Origin: Astrothelium macrocarpum
Taxonomy: Eukaryota; Ascomycota; Dothideomycetes; Trypetheliales; Trypetheliaceae
NCBI GenBank assembly: GCA_021030915.1
Contig: JAGEMR010000028.1
Location: forward strand, 186,001-250,000
DNA: 64,000 bases
Direction: 5' to 3'
Made by a program: the position numbers and the translations under genes. Position 1 is the stretch's first letter; every line of letters starts with the position of its first letter. Shown one piece after another: positions 34,588-47,877 of the stretch. The notes below the pieces were generated by a model. That model had not been told where the DNA came from. It did no database searches and worked only from the letters and a program-made list of their open reading frames with translations.

Positions 34588-35981
34588 CTACACAAGCTCA
34601 AGTCCTGGCTTTTGCTCCGCTTTTATCTGCTCTGGATCAACAATTATGATCCCTTTACCCTTCCTATCGAAATGTCAGCTACAAAAAAAAGACAAAACCA
34701 ATACAGACTCACATCTTCCCACTGTGAGCTAGCTCGACCAGTTGTTTGATCTTGTCAAGACCATCGAACGGATTGGTATGCACAGAGATCTTGTGCTTCG
34801 CAACCGCATCGAGCATCTCTACCGCTTCTCTTGGCGAACAAATCAACGACCCATGGATCCTAATATCTCGAAAAATGAGCTCTGTAAATGGAACCGACAC
34901 ATCATCCGGCTACCATTCGCAACCCTTCATTAGCCAACCCACCCACATCAACCACCGACCGACAACAACTCACCTGTGCAATCTGCACCACCAACCCATG
35001 CAACCTCGTCACCGCACACGCCAACCCAGCCGCGCCCTTCGCATCACTCACATTGACCGTCGCCTCGACGCCCTCCCCCCCAGTCGCCTCCCTCACCAAC
35101 CTCACCACCTCCTCCTTCCCCACCCTCGCATCCACCACCACATCGGCGCCATTCCTCCTCGCCAGCTCCAACCCCTCATCCCGCGCATCAACACCCACGA
35201 CCCTCAACCCCTTCGCCCTCGCAAACTGCGTCCCAAGATGCCCCAACCCGCCTCCAGCCCCAACAATCCCAATCCACCCGCCCTCCGCCACACCCGCCTG
35301 CACAATGCCGCGCCACACGGTGCACCCGGCGCACGCGAGCGGCGCGGCAGTCTCGAAGCTGACTGCGTCGGGCAGCCGCGCGCACGCCCGCGCGTCCGCG
35401 ATCATGTACTCGGCAAACGCGCCGTCGGTCGTGATGCCGACGTTGCCCGCGATGCGCTGGCAGTACTGGATGTCGCCGTGGGGGGAGCGGCACTCGGCGC
35501 ACGCGCCGCAGAAGTGCAGGCCGATGCCGCACATGACGCGGTCGCCGGTGCGGAAGGCGGTGGGGTCCACGGAGGAGCCGACGGCGACGATGGTGCCTGG
35601 GGTGACGGAGTTGGCCTTACAGAATGCTGCTGGGGAGGAATGGGAGACTTGTGTTGGATGGGGGGGGATCATACCTGTGCCTTCGTGCGAGGCGGTTTGT
35701 GGGAGCGAGGGCGGTTGGATGATGCCGGCGGTGACCATGCTGTCGGTGTGGCAGAGGGAGGCGACGGCGATTTTGACGAGGATGTCGTGCGGCTCGAGGT
35801 GTGTGGGCGTGGGGACGGTGTTTATCTTGTAGGGTTTGTGGAGCTGGTTTTGGGGGGGAGGGGGTTAGTTAGGTTGGGGGATAGAGGGGGATGGAAGGGG
35901 TAGAGAAGGATTAGAGGTTGATAGGTATACCTCGACGACTTGGATAGCTTGCATCTGGTCTGGGATGCCGTTGATACCCAT
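34588..35981 (-). CDS. Zinc-dependent alcohol dehydrogenase (MDR family)
   Basis: 371 aa from five exons: 35981-35931, 35843-35675, 35596-34974, 34909-34713, 34663-34588. Catalytic-zinc ligands are present: Cys in SLCHTDS and His-Glu in SHEGTGTIVAVG. Structural-zinc cysteines are in CGIGLHFCGACAECR (spaced as usual), and the cofactor loop is GIVGAGGGLGHLGTQFAR with Asp in VVGVDARD, so NAD(H) is preferred. The ending HSGKMKGKGIIIVDPEQI is reached only through the last 49-bp intron; without it the frame stops right after KM. Similar fungal enzymes oxidise ethanol or other primary alcohols in the cytosol. Exons 2-3 are very GC-rich with a strand-skew switch (see findings). Confidence 0.93.
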
Positions 35982-36334
35982 TGTGGATGAAGGTCTTGTG
36001 AACGATGCTACTGGTTGTGGTAATCAAGAGTTATTTGAGACCAAGGCAAAATTGAATATCGCTAGTGTACAAGAGATGGCAATATGAAGGCGGTTTTTTA
36101 GTCCAACTCGCGACACTTGTATAAGGTTTCAAGGTAGAGGATTAAATTACTGAACAGGTGGGGCGGATAGTATGTTCTAGTCTGTTGTGTCATAACTGCG
36201 TATCTAAACCCCACCGGTGTCACCGAAAATTATCGCCGAGGATCACGATGCCTGCTGAAGATCCATCGAACCATACCGCCGATCTTTTCGGAAAACCATC
36301 CGTAGAAAATTTCCGAATCCAGACCTCAGTAAGG
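35982..36334. other. Intergenic, ADH promoter and TERT 3' region
   Basis: 353 bp. No gene. Includes the ADH start-proximal region and the end of TERT, which might continue if the AG/GTAGCC at its stop were used as a donor. Confidence 0.45.
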
Positions 36335-39300
36335 CTACCTGACAGTGGTCAAATCTAAAAGGTCTGCCTCTTGTGTGGTCAATTTGCTTTTGGTCATCTC
36401 TCTCACAAGCCATGCTAACAACCATTGGTATCTCGTCTGTTTCTGCCCAAATACCTTTCCAAACGCCTTGCAAGCCAGCCATCGCGCCGACTTCTTACTC
36501 ACCCCACATTTATACTGCGTCCACTGACCGGTGCAACGTCCGCGCCGACTCATCAAAGCAAAAGACAACGCGATGACATCTTCGACTGTCTTGGTGAGTA
36601 CCTTTATAGAGGGTCGCTTCTGTGGAAGCATGCTCTTGATGTATGCAAAACACTTTTGCGCCGTTTCGGCATAAATTTGGTAGAGATTTGCAAGTACGGT
36701 CTCGAGAGCGTTAAAGGAAGAGTCGAGGAACATGCCATGCATTTGAATCTTGAGTGCATTGAGTGTCTTGCGCTTAAACGTTCGACCCGGCGTCTTGGTA
36801 AGGTCCACGGTCAAGGTGTCGGAGATAGGACCTAAATGCCGTATGCGCTCTCGGTCTTTGGTAAGATCGAGAGTCCGTGGGTCAATAAGATTTCCGCAGT
36901 AAGGGAATGGAGATTGGCTGGGGAGTTCCTTGACGCGAAACCCGTTGATCTCGATCGGAAAATTGCTGAGTGTTTTCTCGGGCCTGATGGATACACCGAA
37001 CTGAGGAATGCCGTCATGCAATATCTGAAGAAACTGCTTGGCCTTTTCCTGTTGGGTACTGATAAGCAAGAAATCGTCAATCATGCGTAGCAAAAGACAG
37101 TCACTGCTCCTTGTAAAGTCGAGTTTCTTCTTTTCAAGCTGCGCATAAAAGATGTTGCATAGTAAACTGGATAGGATGGACCCTTGTGGAATTCCATTCT
37201 TCTGACGATAGTACTTTTTTCCGATCTTTGCAACATTGCGTTCAACGTGCTCGCTCAGAAGCATCAGTAGATTATCTCGTGTTTCAGTCGATTGGACGAC
37301 AGAATCAACAAAGACAGTTTTAGTTGTTGATTTGGATAGGCCTTCATTGAGCTTGTCTTGAAGGTCTAAAAAGTCGTCACCCCTGTATCCATTGGAAACG
37401 AATTTCCGGCTGATAGTTGGAGAATGGTTCCTCTCGTTTGTTGTATTTCCTGCAAAGAGTGCTTTGATTTCCGCGTGTCGAGCGATTCGGTAGTCGTTCG
37501 CAGTGATCAATTTCTCCATGACTCTCATGACCTGTTGCTGTGGAATGCTATCGAAACAAGCTCTAACATCAACCTTGGCAAAATAGAGAACAGGGTTTGG
37601 CACCCCACTCGACTTCAATTGGTCCTGGAAGTTCCTTAATCTGGGGAGTATGTCGCCTACTGAGAATAGCGACGAGCCGAGGTTATCTTCGTGGGCATCC
37701 TTTACTTTGTCAGTAGCGTCATTGATCACACCAACATATTCATTCTCAACTCACTTTCTCAAAGTTCACTACATTAAACACTGGCTTCATAATTGCATTG
37801 ACGCTCGAGCCCAAGATAAGCCTACCATTTTGATGGCGTTGGGTCCGCTTTCTCAGATTGGAAATTGGACGAGTACCGCTTTGTTTGGGTAAAAGCCTGA
37901 TATTGCTATAAGGTAGAGGTCGTTTTTCTAGGATGTCGACTGCCTGCTTGGTTTCGAGTTCGTCAAACAGGGAAAGTTTGAGGTGGGATAGCGACGGCTC
38001 TGCCAACTTCCGCCAAGCGTCGTGTCGAAAATAGAATAGTCTGTTACGATTGGTATTTGACTCGGTAACGTAGAAATTGGAACGTATTAGCGGTATTAAA
38101 AAAGAATCGAAAACATAATACAAGAACTCCATAAAGATTTCTTTGCGCTTCTGGACGTCGGTGAGACTCAGTTTGGAGTCTCCAGAAATCTTCGCTGGAG
38201 CCAACCAAGATATTTCCCGGATCTAAGATTATCTAGTCAGCATGCTTAGAAGATGTTAAACCTCTTATGATTGACTCTGACCTTGAGCCCTTCAAGAACC
38301 TCATGCAACGTGATGGTCTCATACTTTCGAGCCCTCACAAACCGATCGACATGGAACAACACCCGAGATCGATTACAAGTTGCCACCTCACCATTGCCCC
38401 AAAATGCAAGTGGAATGACCTTCACAACAGCGGCCCGACAGAAGGCTGAAACATGAGATGTTGGTGTTGCGATACTCAAGAAATTGACCTTTTCAAGACT
38501 GCCAGGGTCATCTCTCAAACCCATGTCAGCTGTTAACGGGCAGTAATGCTCAAATAGATTTGTATAAGAACAACGAGCATGGAATTTTCGCATCTTCGCA
38601 ACCAGCTCGATTGGGCTTCCCCTTAATCGTTTTGGAATCGGAAGATAACGTGGGTCATCTGAGCTGGATGGTGGAAATGTTGCGCCCTTGTGCTGGAGTC
38701 GAACCTTCGAAGAGATCTCAGCTTCCCGTAATGTATAATCCTTGAAAGCATGAGTCGTTTCTTTGCGATCCAGATTTGAGGTGAATATATTGTGCAAGCC
38801 ACACTGCCTTGGAAAGATATAGTGCATTATGTACTGTGTCTGCTTAATATTAGACAAATCATGAAAGCGGTTGAACACGTCTGCAAAAACTATGAGTAGG
38901 TAGCTTGTGTAACTTGAAGGATAGCTTACGTATGTGGAAAAGGCCGAATCGTACATTGCCCTTTGCATTCAAATCGGGGCGAGCATAGAGCATGCGATGT
39001 CTGACAAATCTAATAGTGGCAGGTGTATTGACCTGACGATTTTCCAGTCCATTTTGGTCCTTTGAAGCATCGCGGTTGGAATGTAGGAGAAAGTCGTTGC
39101 TTTTGGTTGAATTTGATATGCGAAGCTCGGGCAAAGTGCTCAAATCACACAATGGTGTACCTGCATCATGAGCTTGTGTCGTGCAATGACAGGTTAGACA
39201 ACATACCACAAATTTGAGACAAGTTGTCTGAATCACCGACAGGGTCAAATATGCCGCAGTCTAGCAGAAGGTCGATCATCAACTGATCACCATTCTTACC

Positions 39301-40005
39301 AAGAAGGGAGAGGAGCCGACACCAGTGAGGACCTTTGACAATCTCGACATACTGATTTGGATGAAAGGATTGGATGCCGAGAATGCCTGGAGCGGCACTG
39401 AGCTTGAGGCCAGCGTAACCTGGTGCAGCTGCTCGTTGGAATCCATGACAAAGTAAATGTGGAGGTCGACGATGACCGGAATAATGCTTGAATAGTAGCC
39501 AGATCACAAAATCAACAATCTTTTAGACAGCGTCGATTAGTCATGCTCCCGTGTCTTTAGGACTAGTGAAACTTTGATAAAGGAACAAGATGGCAGAGCC
39601 GTTTTTTAAACCCACCTCGTTCTGACTTGACACTTGGAGGCTATTGGTGCTTTTCGCAGTAGACTCGGTGAGCTGCTGAGAGAATGAAGTATATTGCTGG
39701 ACCCTGGCTTGTTGATTGATTGATCTGGCGCTAGGCCGACTACAAGCCACAACGGTCGAATCAAGAAATTTGCAAAATTCGATATCCACCTGGTCAAATA
39801 GGTGTCGATATCTCGTTGGCTTGTTTCGCAGGCGCGACAGCACGTAAGCTCGCAGGGTTTGGACTATGGGATAGAACTGGTTCAACACGGGATGGCGTGG
39901 GGTAGACGCGTCGAGATCACGACGCGCCTGATGATCTGTAGATCGCTTGGGCGGAGGCTCTTGATCGTCTCTGGCATTTGAAGATCGCCTTCTCTTCTTT
40001 GCCAT
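36335..40005 (-). CDS. TERT: Telomerase reverse transcriptase catalytic subunit
   Basis: 1121 aa from six exons: 40005-39616, 39519-39207, 39160-38930, 38880-38282, 38222-37755, 37699-36335; introns 46-96 bp. It extends chromosome ends using telomerase RNA. The basic start MAKKRRRS suits nuclear import. An N-terminal TEN/linker part has GIQSFHPNQYVEIVKGPHWC; the RNA-binding region has RAAVVKVIPLAFWGN and VDRFVRARKYE. Motif T is around FYVTESNTNRNRLFYF, motifs 1/2 at IRLLPKQSGTRPISNLRKR, motif A KVDVRACFDSI (Asp about 711), B' GIPQGSILSSLL (about 836-847), C MIDDFLLI (Asp 875/876), D FGVSIRPEKTL, E FPYCGNLID. All three catalytic Asp are intact. The long IFD insertion between A and B' separates it from retroelement RTs. 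It is divergent from the RhoGEF gene. Confidence 0.95.
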
Positions 40006-40781
40006 GACGTTATGCAGCCGTGCAGACGGAAATAGAGTCCATATGGGAATACAGCAGCACGACGGCGGAGTTTGTTCTGCAGTCTCGAGGGCAAATGCAG
40101 GGGGACGTGGGGAAGTGAGCGAGCAGGGCAATAGTGCGCTCACGGAGGCAAAGTGCCTGCACACCAATGGTCGGCAGCATGGCAGACGAGTTGCTCGGCG
40201 CGATATAAACAGAAGGCGGCGTCACGCGAACAACGACGGGGCATTCTGAGTAGCTGTGGGTGTCGCACGGCCGGCTGCAGTGCGACCGGGCAGTGGAGTG
40301 TGCCGGGGGGATTTGAAGTTCGTGGTGGTCAACTTTAAGCTGGACTGGGCGGGTAGAGAGCACACCTAGCACACCTAGCACACCTCTCCGCCAGCACTCT
40401 CCATCCTGCCATCCTGCGCCTCACCACGACACCGCTCCCATCCCCACTCATTCCCCTCCTCGGCCCATCTCTCCCTTTGCTGACCCTTTGCTCAACACGA
40501 CGCTCTCCGCTGCTACAGGCTCCCCTCCACCGCTTTGTTGGCTGCCAGCGCACACACTGCACACCTCACTCGCTGTCGTCAGCCACCTTTGCCCGTCCAC
40601 GCCGGTCGCGCATCCGCTCATATCGTGCCAGCTTGCCCCGATAGGTCAATGCATTCTCCCTTGCGCAATCCACGTTTGATTCTGCTTCCGCTCCACTGCT
40701 CCCTACCCACTGCAACAACGTTGTGTGCTCATGGGAGGCGAGTGGACCGACCTGCTGCGCTTATGACGTGAAAGCGAGAGA
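40006..40781. promoter_or_regulatory. Divergent TERT/RhoGEF promoter region
   Basis: 776 bp between start codons. The RhoGEF-proximal half is pyrimidine-rich on the + strand (40390-40720), as often in long 5' UTRs. Three 9-bp tandem units (cacacctag twice, then cacacctct) lie at 40361-40387. Confidence 0.5.
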
Positions 40782-43700
40782 ATGCAATCCGACTCCTACC
40801 ACAACTCCACTCTCCCACACTCCGCCCGAAACTTGGATGACCCTGATGACTTTTATCGTCCCTACCATGACCTAGCACAGGGTCTCGACGCTCGCTCCCA
40901 TCGTCCTGATATTTTAGTTGCCGACCCGCCCACCAAGATGGCCACTGTCCAGCAGTGGAATACACCTGCTGCCGTTCCGACTCGATATAAGTCTTCAATA
41001 CCCTCACCAAATACCACCGCTCGCGTATCCTATCGCTCTGCCTCGGGTCCAGCATCAAGTCATGTCGCGAGGTTGGGTGGGACACGATCGAATCCATCCT
41101 TGTCTGGCCCTGGTCGCCGTCAAGGCTCGGTCAAGGAACTCGTCAACAACTTCAACCAGGCTGGCTCGTCCTCGAGTCAGAACAGTCGGACGCAAAGGTC
41201 GAAACAAAACGGACAGCGCATCGCCTCGTCTGGCACACCGACTTCGTCCGACACATTTTCGCCCTTGAGCGATAGTAGTTTGGCCCGCAAAGCTCAAGAT
41301 GCATATTCTCCCGTCTCCGCACCGCGATCACGTCAAAGCGCACAATCGTTTGCGCAGTCCATGTATGATCTGCCTAAAACGAATACACCAAATCAACGCA
41401 CCTTCTTCGATGCTGTTCAAGAGCCTCTTTTTGGAGAGATTTTCCCGAGTAGTGCTGGCGCAACGAATCCTGGTCATGGAATACCTTTGTTTGAGAATCG
41501 GAGAGGCTCTGATGGTGGTCTGGAAGTGCCGAGTCCAAGAGTGAGCCATGGTCGAAGTCAGTCAAACCAAGAGACATCACCGTCAATGGACGCAGATGCT
41601 ACAATGGGAGCACTTTTACCTAGCACAACTTATTCTCCCAATGGACACAGAAGATCGCAAAGCGAGGCTACGACCCATCCGATTCCCCCATATCGTCCAA
41701 ACACGACGAACAAAGGTGGATTGTCCAAGATCTCGAATGCCTTGCAACAAACAAACTCAAATAAGCGGCAACATCGTTCTCCGCCCGCTTCGAGGATTCC
41801 GATCAGTCGGCGAAGGACAAGCCTAACCTCAGATTCTGGATCCTCGGTCCCTTCATCGCGTGCCGGCTCAGCACTTGGACAGTCGGGCACACGTGGTACA
41901 TCTCCTGTGGCTACCCGGAATACACAATCGCGTAGTGGGAACAAGAAAGAACCGGAACCAGTTGCACGTCCTGCGACTCCACCCAACAAGATATCCGTAA
42001 AGCGATATGATGCCAGTCCAAACAAAACCTCGGCCAGCAATCCAAGTCTCAAGGCTTTCATCTCGGCACCAGCGCCAAAGAAATCACCCCCACTTCGGAG
42101 TTCGCGGCCCAGACAGCCAGTGTCTGCTGCATCTACATCTTCGTCACGGGCAAAGATCTCTGAACGGTTTGGAGTATCAACACGTGGACCATCGGCTCAG
42201 AGAAGAGATCGATCCAGGCCAAAACACCTCCGTGATATTGGAGAAATTGATTTTGCTAGTAGACGAGCTCGAATTGAAAAGGCAATGTCACAAAAAATCG
42301 GGGAGGACGATCTTAAAGAAGCTGCGAAGCAGGCTGCTGAGAAAGCTGCTATGCCAGAGCCAAAATCTGGTGACCTGCACCAATCGGAGGCCCAGGAACC
42401 ATCTCAAAATAAGCAACCAGAGTTGAGCGACCAAACCCCTCACATGCAGGACTTGGGCCATCCTCTCGAGAGGGCTGACTCCGAAACGCTACCTCGCCTC
42501 TCTGTTGCTGTTGATGATCTCCCCAAGCCTCAGACTGGCGAACCCACCACTGGAGCCACAGAATTCGAGACAGATGAATCTCCAGTTCTCGGGTTACCAG
42601 GCACATTTCCGGGGACTGAGCGAGAGCCGTCGCCCCCACCTCGAATACAATTCTCCAACTCACCTTCCAGGGAGGCTCCCTTCTCCGCGGCCTTTGATCG
42701 GGACCTCAAGGCTGCGGACCCTTCCGTACCCATCCAGCACCAGCAATCTTTGACATCTAATTTGGAGTCCCAAACCACTTTTGGAAGGCAATTATCGAAC
42801 GGTATTTCGGGCGAATATGGAGGATTTTCTAGTGAAGACGCGGAATCAATCAGAATTATGTTAGGAGCGACTCCTGCTCTTGAACACAATGAAACAGTCT
42901 TTACACAATCCCGACAATCGCACAACCAAAATCAGGATATTGGTCTTACGTCTGGCACGTCCTTCCTCGACGATGATCGACATCACTCTGGCGATAGTAC
43001 TACCGATCTAGACTCCTTGCATCCAAGTGATTCTGCGAGCGTTGCACTTCGCAATGATGGAAACCGTCGTCATTCAGCATCGCGCCGTAGCTCCCGTCGC
43101 TTGACTCTTGATGCTGATTCAGTCACGACTATTAACAGACTGCTAGGACAGTTTTATGACTCGGGAAATGCATCTCCTGGCTTTCTAAAAGAATTCCAAC
43201 GCGAAGTTGCCAAAGCATCTCCAGAACTGGCTCGAAAGCTGGACTCGGAGCCGGAACAAGCAATTCATGCTTTCTTTGAAGGTCTTGGCCAAGAACCAAA
43301 CGCACACGCGAGGGAATCGCAAAATCTCGGAGCTGAGTTTGGTGCTTCTAGTGAATACGATTACATTGGTCGACTTGATACGGACGATGCCGAGTCAATG
43401 AATGAAACACCCGGGACGGCAATCATATATCCCACAACAACCCGCTACAGTGATGATCTGTATCCATCTTCTTCCGGGACAGATTTGCAGGCAAGCTCTG
43501 GCATTGATGCTCAACCTGGGGATTACAGACCACCTCCACCACCAAAAGATCGCGGTTATTCTCCTTCGCCTCGATCGAACACCTTTCATACACCATCATC
43601 ACATGTAGCAGTACAGCGCCGGGATAGCGGGGCATCAAGCACACCTGGACGAGATCGTCGAGCCACCGTACCCCCACTTGAGAGCAAAGTTGGTGATCTT

Positions 43701-46454
43701 GGACTTGCGATTCAGGTGCAGCCCCCACCTCAAGACTCACCAACAATTCCGGATACACTCCCGCCTCTCCCCGCCCACCATCCACCTCCGCCGCCTTCCG
43801 TTCCGCCTCCTGCGACAAATTATCAATTTGATCCGAGTGATAGGGACTCCCCGATATCACACAGCGTGCACAACGTCAGCATTCTCCCCGACGCGCTTGC
43901 TCATTCGTTTGCCCCTTCACCCGTTCCAGTCGAATTAAGTGCCGAAAGCAAGCGCGACGAAACTGGAATGCCAAGTATTGTTCAGGATGCATCAAGAAAG
44001 GGATCCACTGAGCAGGGTTCAAGTTCGACACCAGACAAGACTGCATCTCCTACTCCCGACCAGCAAAGATTGAAGCAACGACTGCATGTCATTCAAGAAA
44101 TCGTCACTACTGAGAGTACATATTGTCGCGATATGACCATTGTTGAAGATATTTACAAGGCTACGGCTTCTGCATGTAAAGATCTGACAATCGAGGATGC
44201 AAAGGGAATCTTTGGCAACTCTGACAAGATCTTGTCATTTACAGAAGACTTCCAAACAGCATTGCGCACAGCTGTCAAACCAGTGTACAGCCCCCCAAAA
44301 GACAATAGATGGAGAATGAAACGTGGCAGTCTTTCTACGCCCAGTAGTAAAAGCACCGACCAATCTAGTCTACAAGGAGTAGAACTGCCCGATGATGAGA
44401 GTGATCGGAAAACTCGTATTGGCTCCGTTTTCAACGAACATCTACCCAGAATGGAAAAGGTTTATCAAGACTACGTACTAAACTACTTCTATGTCGACGA
44501 TCGGTTACGGAAACTGGAGGCCCGTACTGGAGTGTCAATTTGGCTGAAGGAGTGTCATGAATACGCACGCGACATTACGGATGCATGGAATTTACCGACA
44601 TTGCTCATCAAGCCCTCACAAAGACTGTTGAAGTACCCGTTATTATTGAGTGAGCTTCTCAAAGTCACACCCGCAGATCACCCTGATCACAGCGAGCTGA
44701 AACAAGCGCTCGAAAGCGTCAAGAAGGCGTGTGATAGGATCGATGCTGCCAAAGAAAGGTCTATTCTTATCGATCAAGTATCAAATCGGAAGCGAAAAGA
44801 TTCTGATGTCCGACTCGGCTTAACAAAGGCTTTTGCACGGCGTACTGAAAAACTCAAACAGCAAGTCGGCCTTTCAGACTCCGTTGAGGATTGGGAATAT
44901 CGTAAAATTGAGCAAAAGTACGGAGGCCACGTTCTATGGAATGAATGCGTTCGAAGAGATGCAGACCTTTGGGTAAAGGATTTGTACAGCAGTGTAGAGC
45001 GCTACAATGCATTTGCTGCTGCCATGGAAGCCATGATCGATGTCTGTCCCAGTCAAAATCCCGAGATTGAAAGCAAATGGAGGAAATTCGCCATTATCGT
45101 ACGGGAGATTACCAGCATTGCTGTTCCGGAACACGTGAGTATATGCATATATGGAGGATATAGGTTGCTAATACAATACAGATTGCTGCGATTGGCAAAA
45201 ATGTATACTCGCCTGTGGAGCAGCTCAACAAAATCCTTGGGCATGTCTCTGGTCTAATGGAAAAACGGAAGAAGCGCATACTAGACTACGCCAAGTACAA
45301 GGCTCTTCTGGATCGAGGCGACAAGGTAGACAAGAAGACGGCAGAGTTGGGCAAACAGTGGATGGCATTAAACGACACGTTGAAAGACGAGTTACCAAAG
45401 CTCTATCCACTAATCAAGAAGACCTGCCGAGAATGCGGCTTGAATCTCACCCGTCTGATGATGGAATGGCACTTTGTGGTCGAAACCAAGTTGAAGACAA
45501 TTTTGGAAGAGCAACAGATTGCAAAAGACATTGCAGAGATTGAGCCATCATTCCGAGGCGACCATGATATCATTCAGGCCCAGCTCTACTCTCTTGGCAT
45601 TTGCAACGGCTCTCTTCTGGCAGATTCTTCTAATTTCTTGTCCCCTACAACCACAATGCGGAGCGGGTCAATGAACGGCGAAGGATCCCCGATGCCGATA
45701 ACAGAGCTCAGCACCAAGTTTCCTGGAGCGTCGACATTTTCGCCATTTCCAGGCGCTCCAGCTACAACGCCTAGTGTCGATGGCTTATCCCAGCAATCAC
45801 CTCAGTATCGGTATCGCGCTAATTCCAATGTGTCGAGTCAAAATCCTCCCACTCCTGCCGCCGTTAGTGCTTCACGGAATCTCTCAGCTACTACGCTAGG
45901 GAACCCTTACTTTCCTCAGAGACCTTCTACTGCTACAGGCCACCACTATGAGAACGGATCGCCCGGAGCAAATCGTCTAAGCGCTGAACAGCATTCGAGA
46001 ACTCGGCCAAACTCGGGTTCGAATTCATTCTCTAGCTCAACTGATACAAGACATTTCTCCCAGGCTACTACACCTGTCACAAGATCATCAGCGGTGTTCT
46101 CCTCTGCAATGCCAATGTCTGACTCTACAAATTACCAGCAACCGTACCAAATCTCGGGATTTGACGACCAAAACCCACATGAGATGCCGGTCCTATTTCT
46201 TGCAGCAAGCTTGTTCGAGTTCAATATTGATCGAGCTCGGAGAGAAGGGGGGTATCCTTACCTGACATACGTTGCAGGCGAGGTAAGATTGCCGTCTCGT
46301 ACTCCCCACGAATGCCTTCAATACTAATGCTTTCTAGGTCTTTGATGTTATTGGTCAGAAAGGCGAGCTCTGGCTTGCCAAGAACCAAGACGACGCATCT
46401 GGTCAGGTCGGCTGGATCTGGGAGAAACATTTTGCCCGACTCCCACCACAGTAA
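40782..46454 (+). CDS. Rho guanine-nucleotide exchange factor with DH, BAR and SH3-like domains (Tuba-type)
   Basis: 1856 aa; exons 40782-45134, 45182-46282, 46338-46454. The first ~1100 residues are disordered, Ser/Pro/Arg-rich, with proline clusters (PPPPPKDR-like and PPPPSVPPP). A DH domain follows: VIQEIVTTESTYCRDM (CR1), then LPTLLIKPSQRLLKYPLLLS (CR3), which is the GTPase-contacting helix. A BAR-like helical region spans the end of exon 1 and the start of exon 2 (KYGGHVLWNECVRRD...EELGKQWMAL region). Exon 3 encodes an SH3 C-terminal half, GELWLAKNQDDASGQVGWIW, with the N-terminal SH3 part in VLFLAASLFEFNIDRARREGG. This DH-BAR-SH3 order matches Tuba-like Cdc42/Rho GEFs that link membrane curvature with polarity. 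GTPase specificity is unknown. Confidence 0.88.
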
Positions 46455-47877
46455 ATAGCTCGGTCTTACCGCACTTGCCCAATTCTACCAATTGGAAGCA
46501 TCTATGGATGAGTCGGAGGCACACGGACACACATCACCCACTGAATTCTGTCAACACACGAGCTGGATGCCCCACATCCTCCACTTATTGGACCCCACAA
46601 GCTTTTCTATTACTTGCGAACCAGCTCACTCGCGGGCCTCTCAACCAGTACAAACATTCGGTTTATCCGTTCCTTTGGATGAACTCGAGTTCACCAATTC
46701 CTCTACGAAATTTCCTCGTTAACATTTGGATTATTTACAGCGTGGGAGTGATGGACGGCGGGTTGTTGCGACGTGCACCATTCCTGAGCGCGGCGTTCAT
46801 CAAACGGGCGGGTAATGTATACGCTTTAACGTAGACTAGACTTTTCTTTTGTCTTTCATAACTTGTCTTTCCAAGTCGCAAGGCTACTACTATCCTGGCG
46901 GTGAAGAGGGACGAAGCTGCAAACGGGCGAACAAAAAAGTTCGGTGTTCGTCAAATATTGGACGAGATTGCCGCTCCTTTTTCTTTTCGTGCGACCTTTT
47001 TTCATTTGTGGGCAGGTGGAAATTTTTGTACCAATGTTGGGTGTTATGTCACCTTCGGTGGATCTGATTCCTTTTTCTGGTCGCTTAAGGGGGGATATTG
47101 GACTGATCTGGTAGTGATTCGGATCTGGAGAGATGGCATGTACATCCAGGGCGCTCTCCTTCTATGTGTAGGAGAGTGAACTGTAATTCACAATCTCAAT
47201 CAATGGAAGAAGCTTCAAATATTTCACCCCCGCCCTGGTAAAGACTTTTTACATAGTGGGTCTGGTCATCAGTTCAGGCAAATTAGTCAGGTCTTCTGAC
47301 CTGACCCTGGTCACTTTCTATTCCTTCAACCAAGATCGGCTGTCAAATAAACCTTTGCTTCCTCACTGCAACTTAATCTTTGCCGACTACGTAGCTGGAT
47401 CTTCCTAGGACTGCAGATGGTCTACGGCTAGCCGTGCCTAAAGACGTCTCGCAAAGAGAACGATTAGATGATTTCACATCTGGCTACTTCAGCGGAATCA
47501 TCAAAGTGGGTAACTTTTGTTTCTCTTCACATACCATACCAAAACGAACGTTGCTTGGAGATCACTTCACATTTTCGTCTTCAAGGCTCTAATCTTCAGA
47601 ATTCACGCATGATCGAAGCAGAATCGAGGTCCATTGCGGTTGGCTCTGGCGCTGTTTTGTGCTCATCATATACTCTAGGGCGTGTCATTTGCAAACCTCA
47701 AAGGCGCTGCACATCGGTCCCACTATCGCTTGAATGCGGGTGGCTCTACTATGCTGGTTCGCCCAGTACCCTCGGCAATCAATCTCGACTCTATCATTGA
47801 TTTAGACGGGTGTCTCTGGGCGTTTCCAATCTTCCTGCTCAACTGGTTCCTTTATTAGTTCAGTCTCATGGTTCATC
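46455..47877. other. 1.4-kb intergenic region
   Basis: 3' UTR of RhoGEF and upstream region of the 882-aa gene. No gene. A perfect 8-bp inverted repeat with a 4-nt loop occurs at 47286-47305. Confidence 0.5.
47286..47305. other. Perfect 8-bp stem, 4-nt loop inverted repeat
   Basis: Arms GTCAGGTC (47286-47293) and GACCTGAC (47298-47305) around TTCT. It could be a hairpin or a palindromic protein-binding site. It lies ~570 bp upstream of the next ATG. Confidence 0.7.

Noticed and set aside
34746..35903. Plus-strand frame of about 385 codons opposite the ADH gene
   Set aside because: Low-complexity shadow of the C-rich/G-rich strand; the minus strand carries all ADH motifs with proper introns.
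36335..37729. Retrotransposon reverse transcriptase
   Set aside because: Motif T, the long insertion between motifs A and B', the TEN and RNA-binding regions, and an intron-rich gene identify telomerase; no LTR, gag or integrase.
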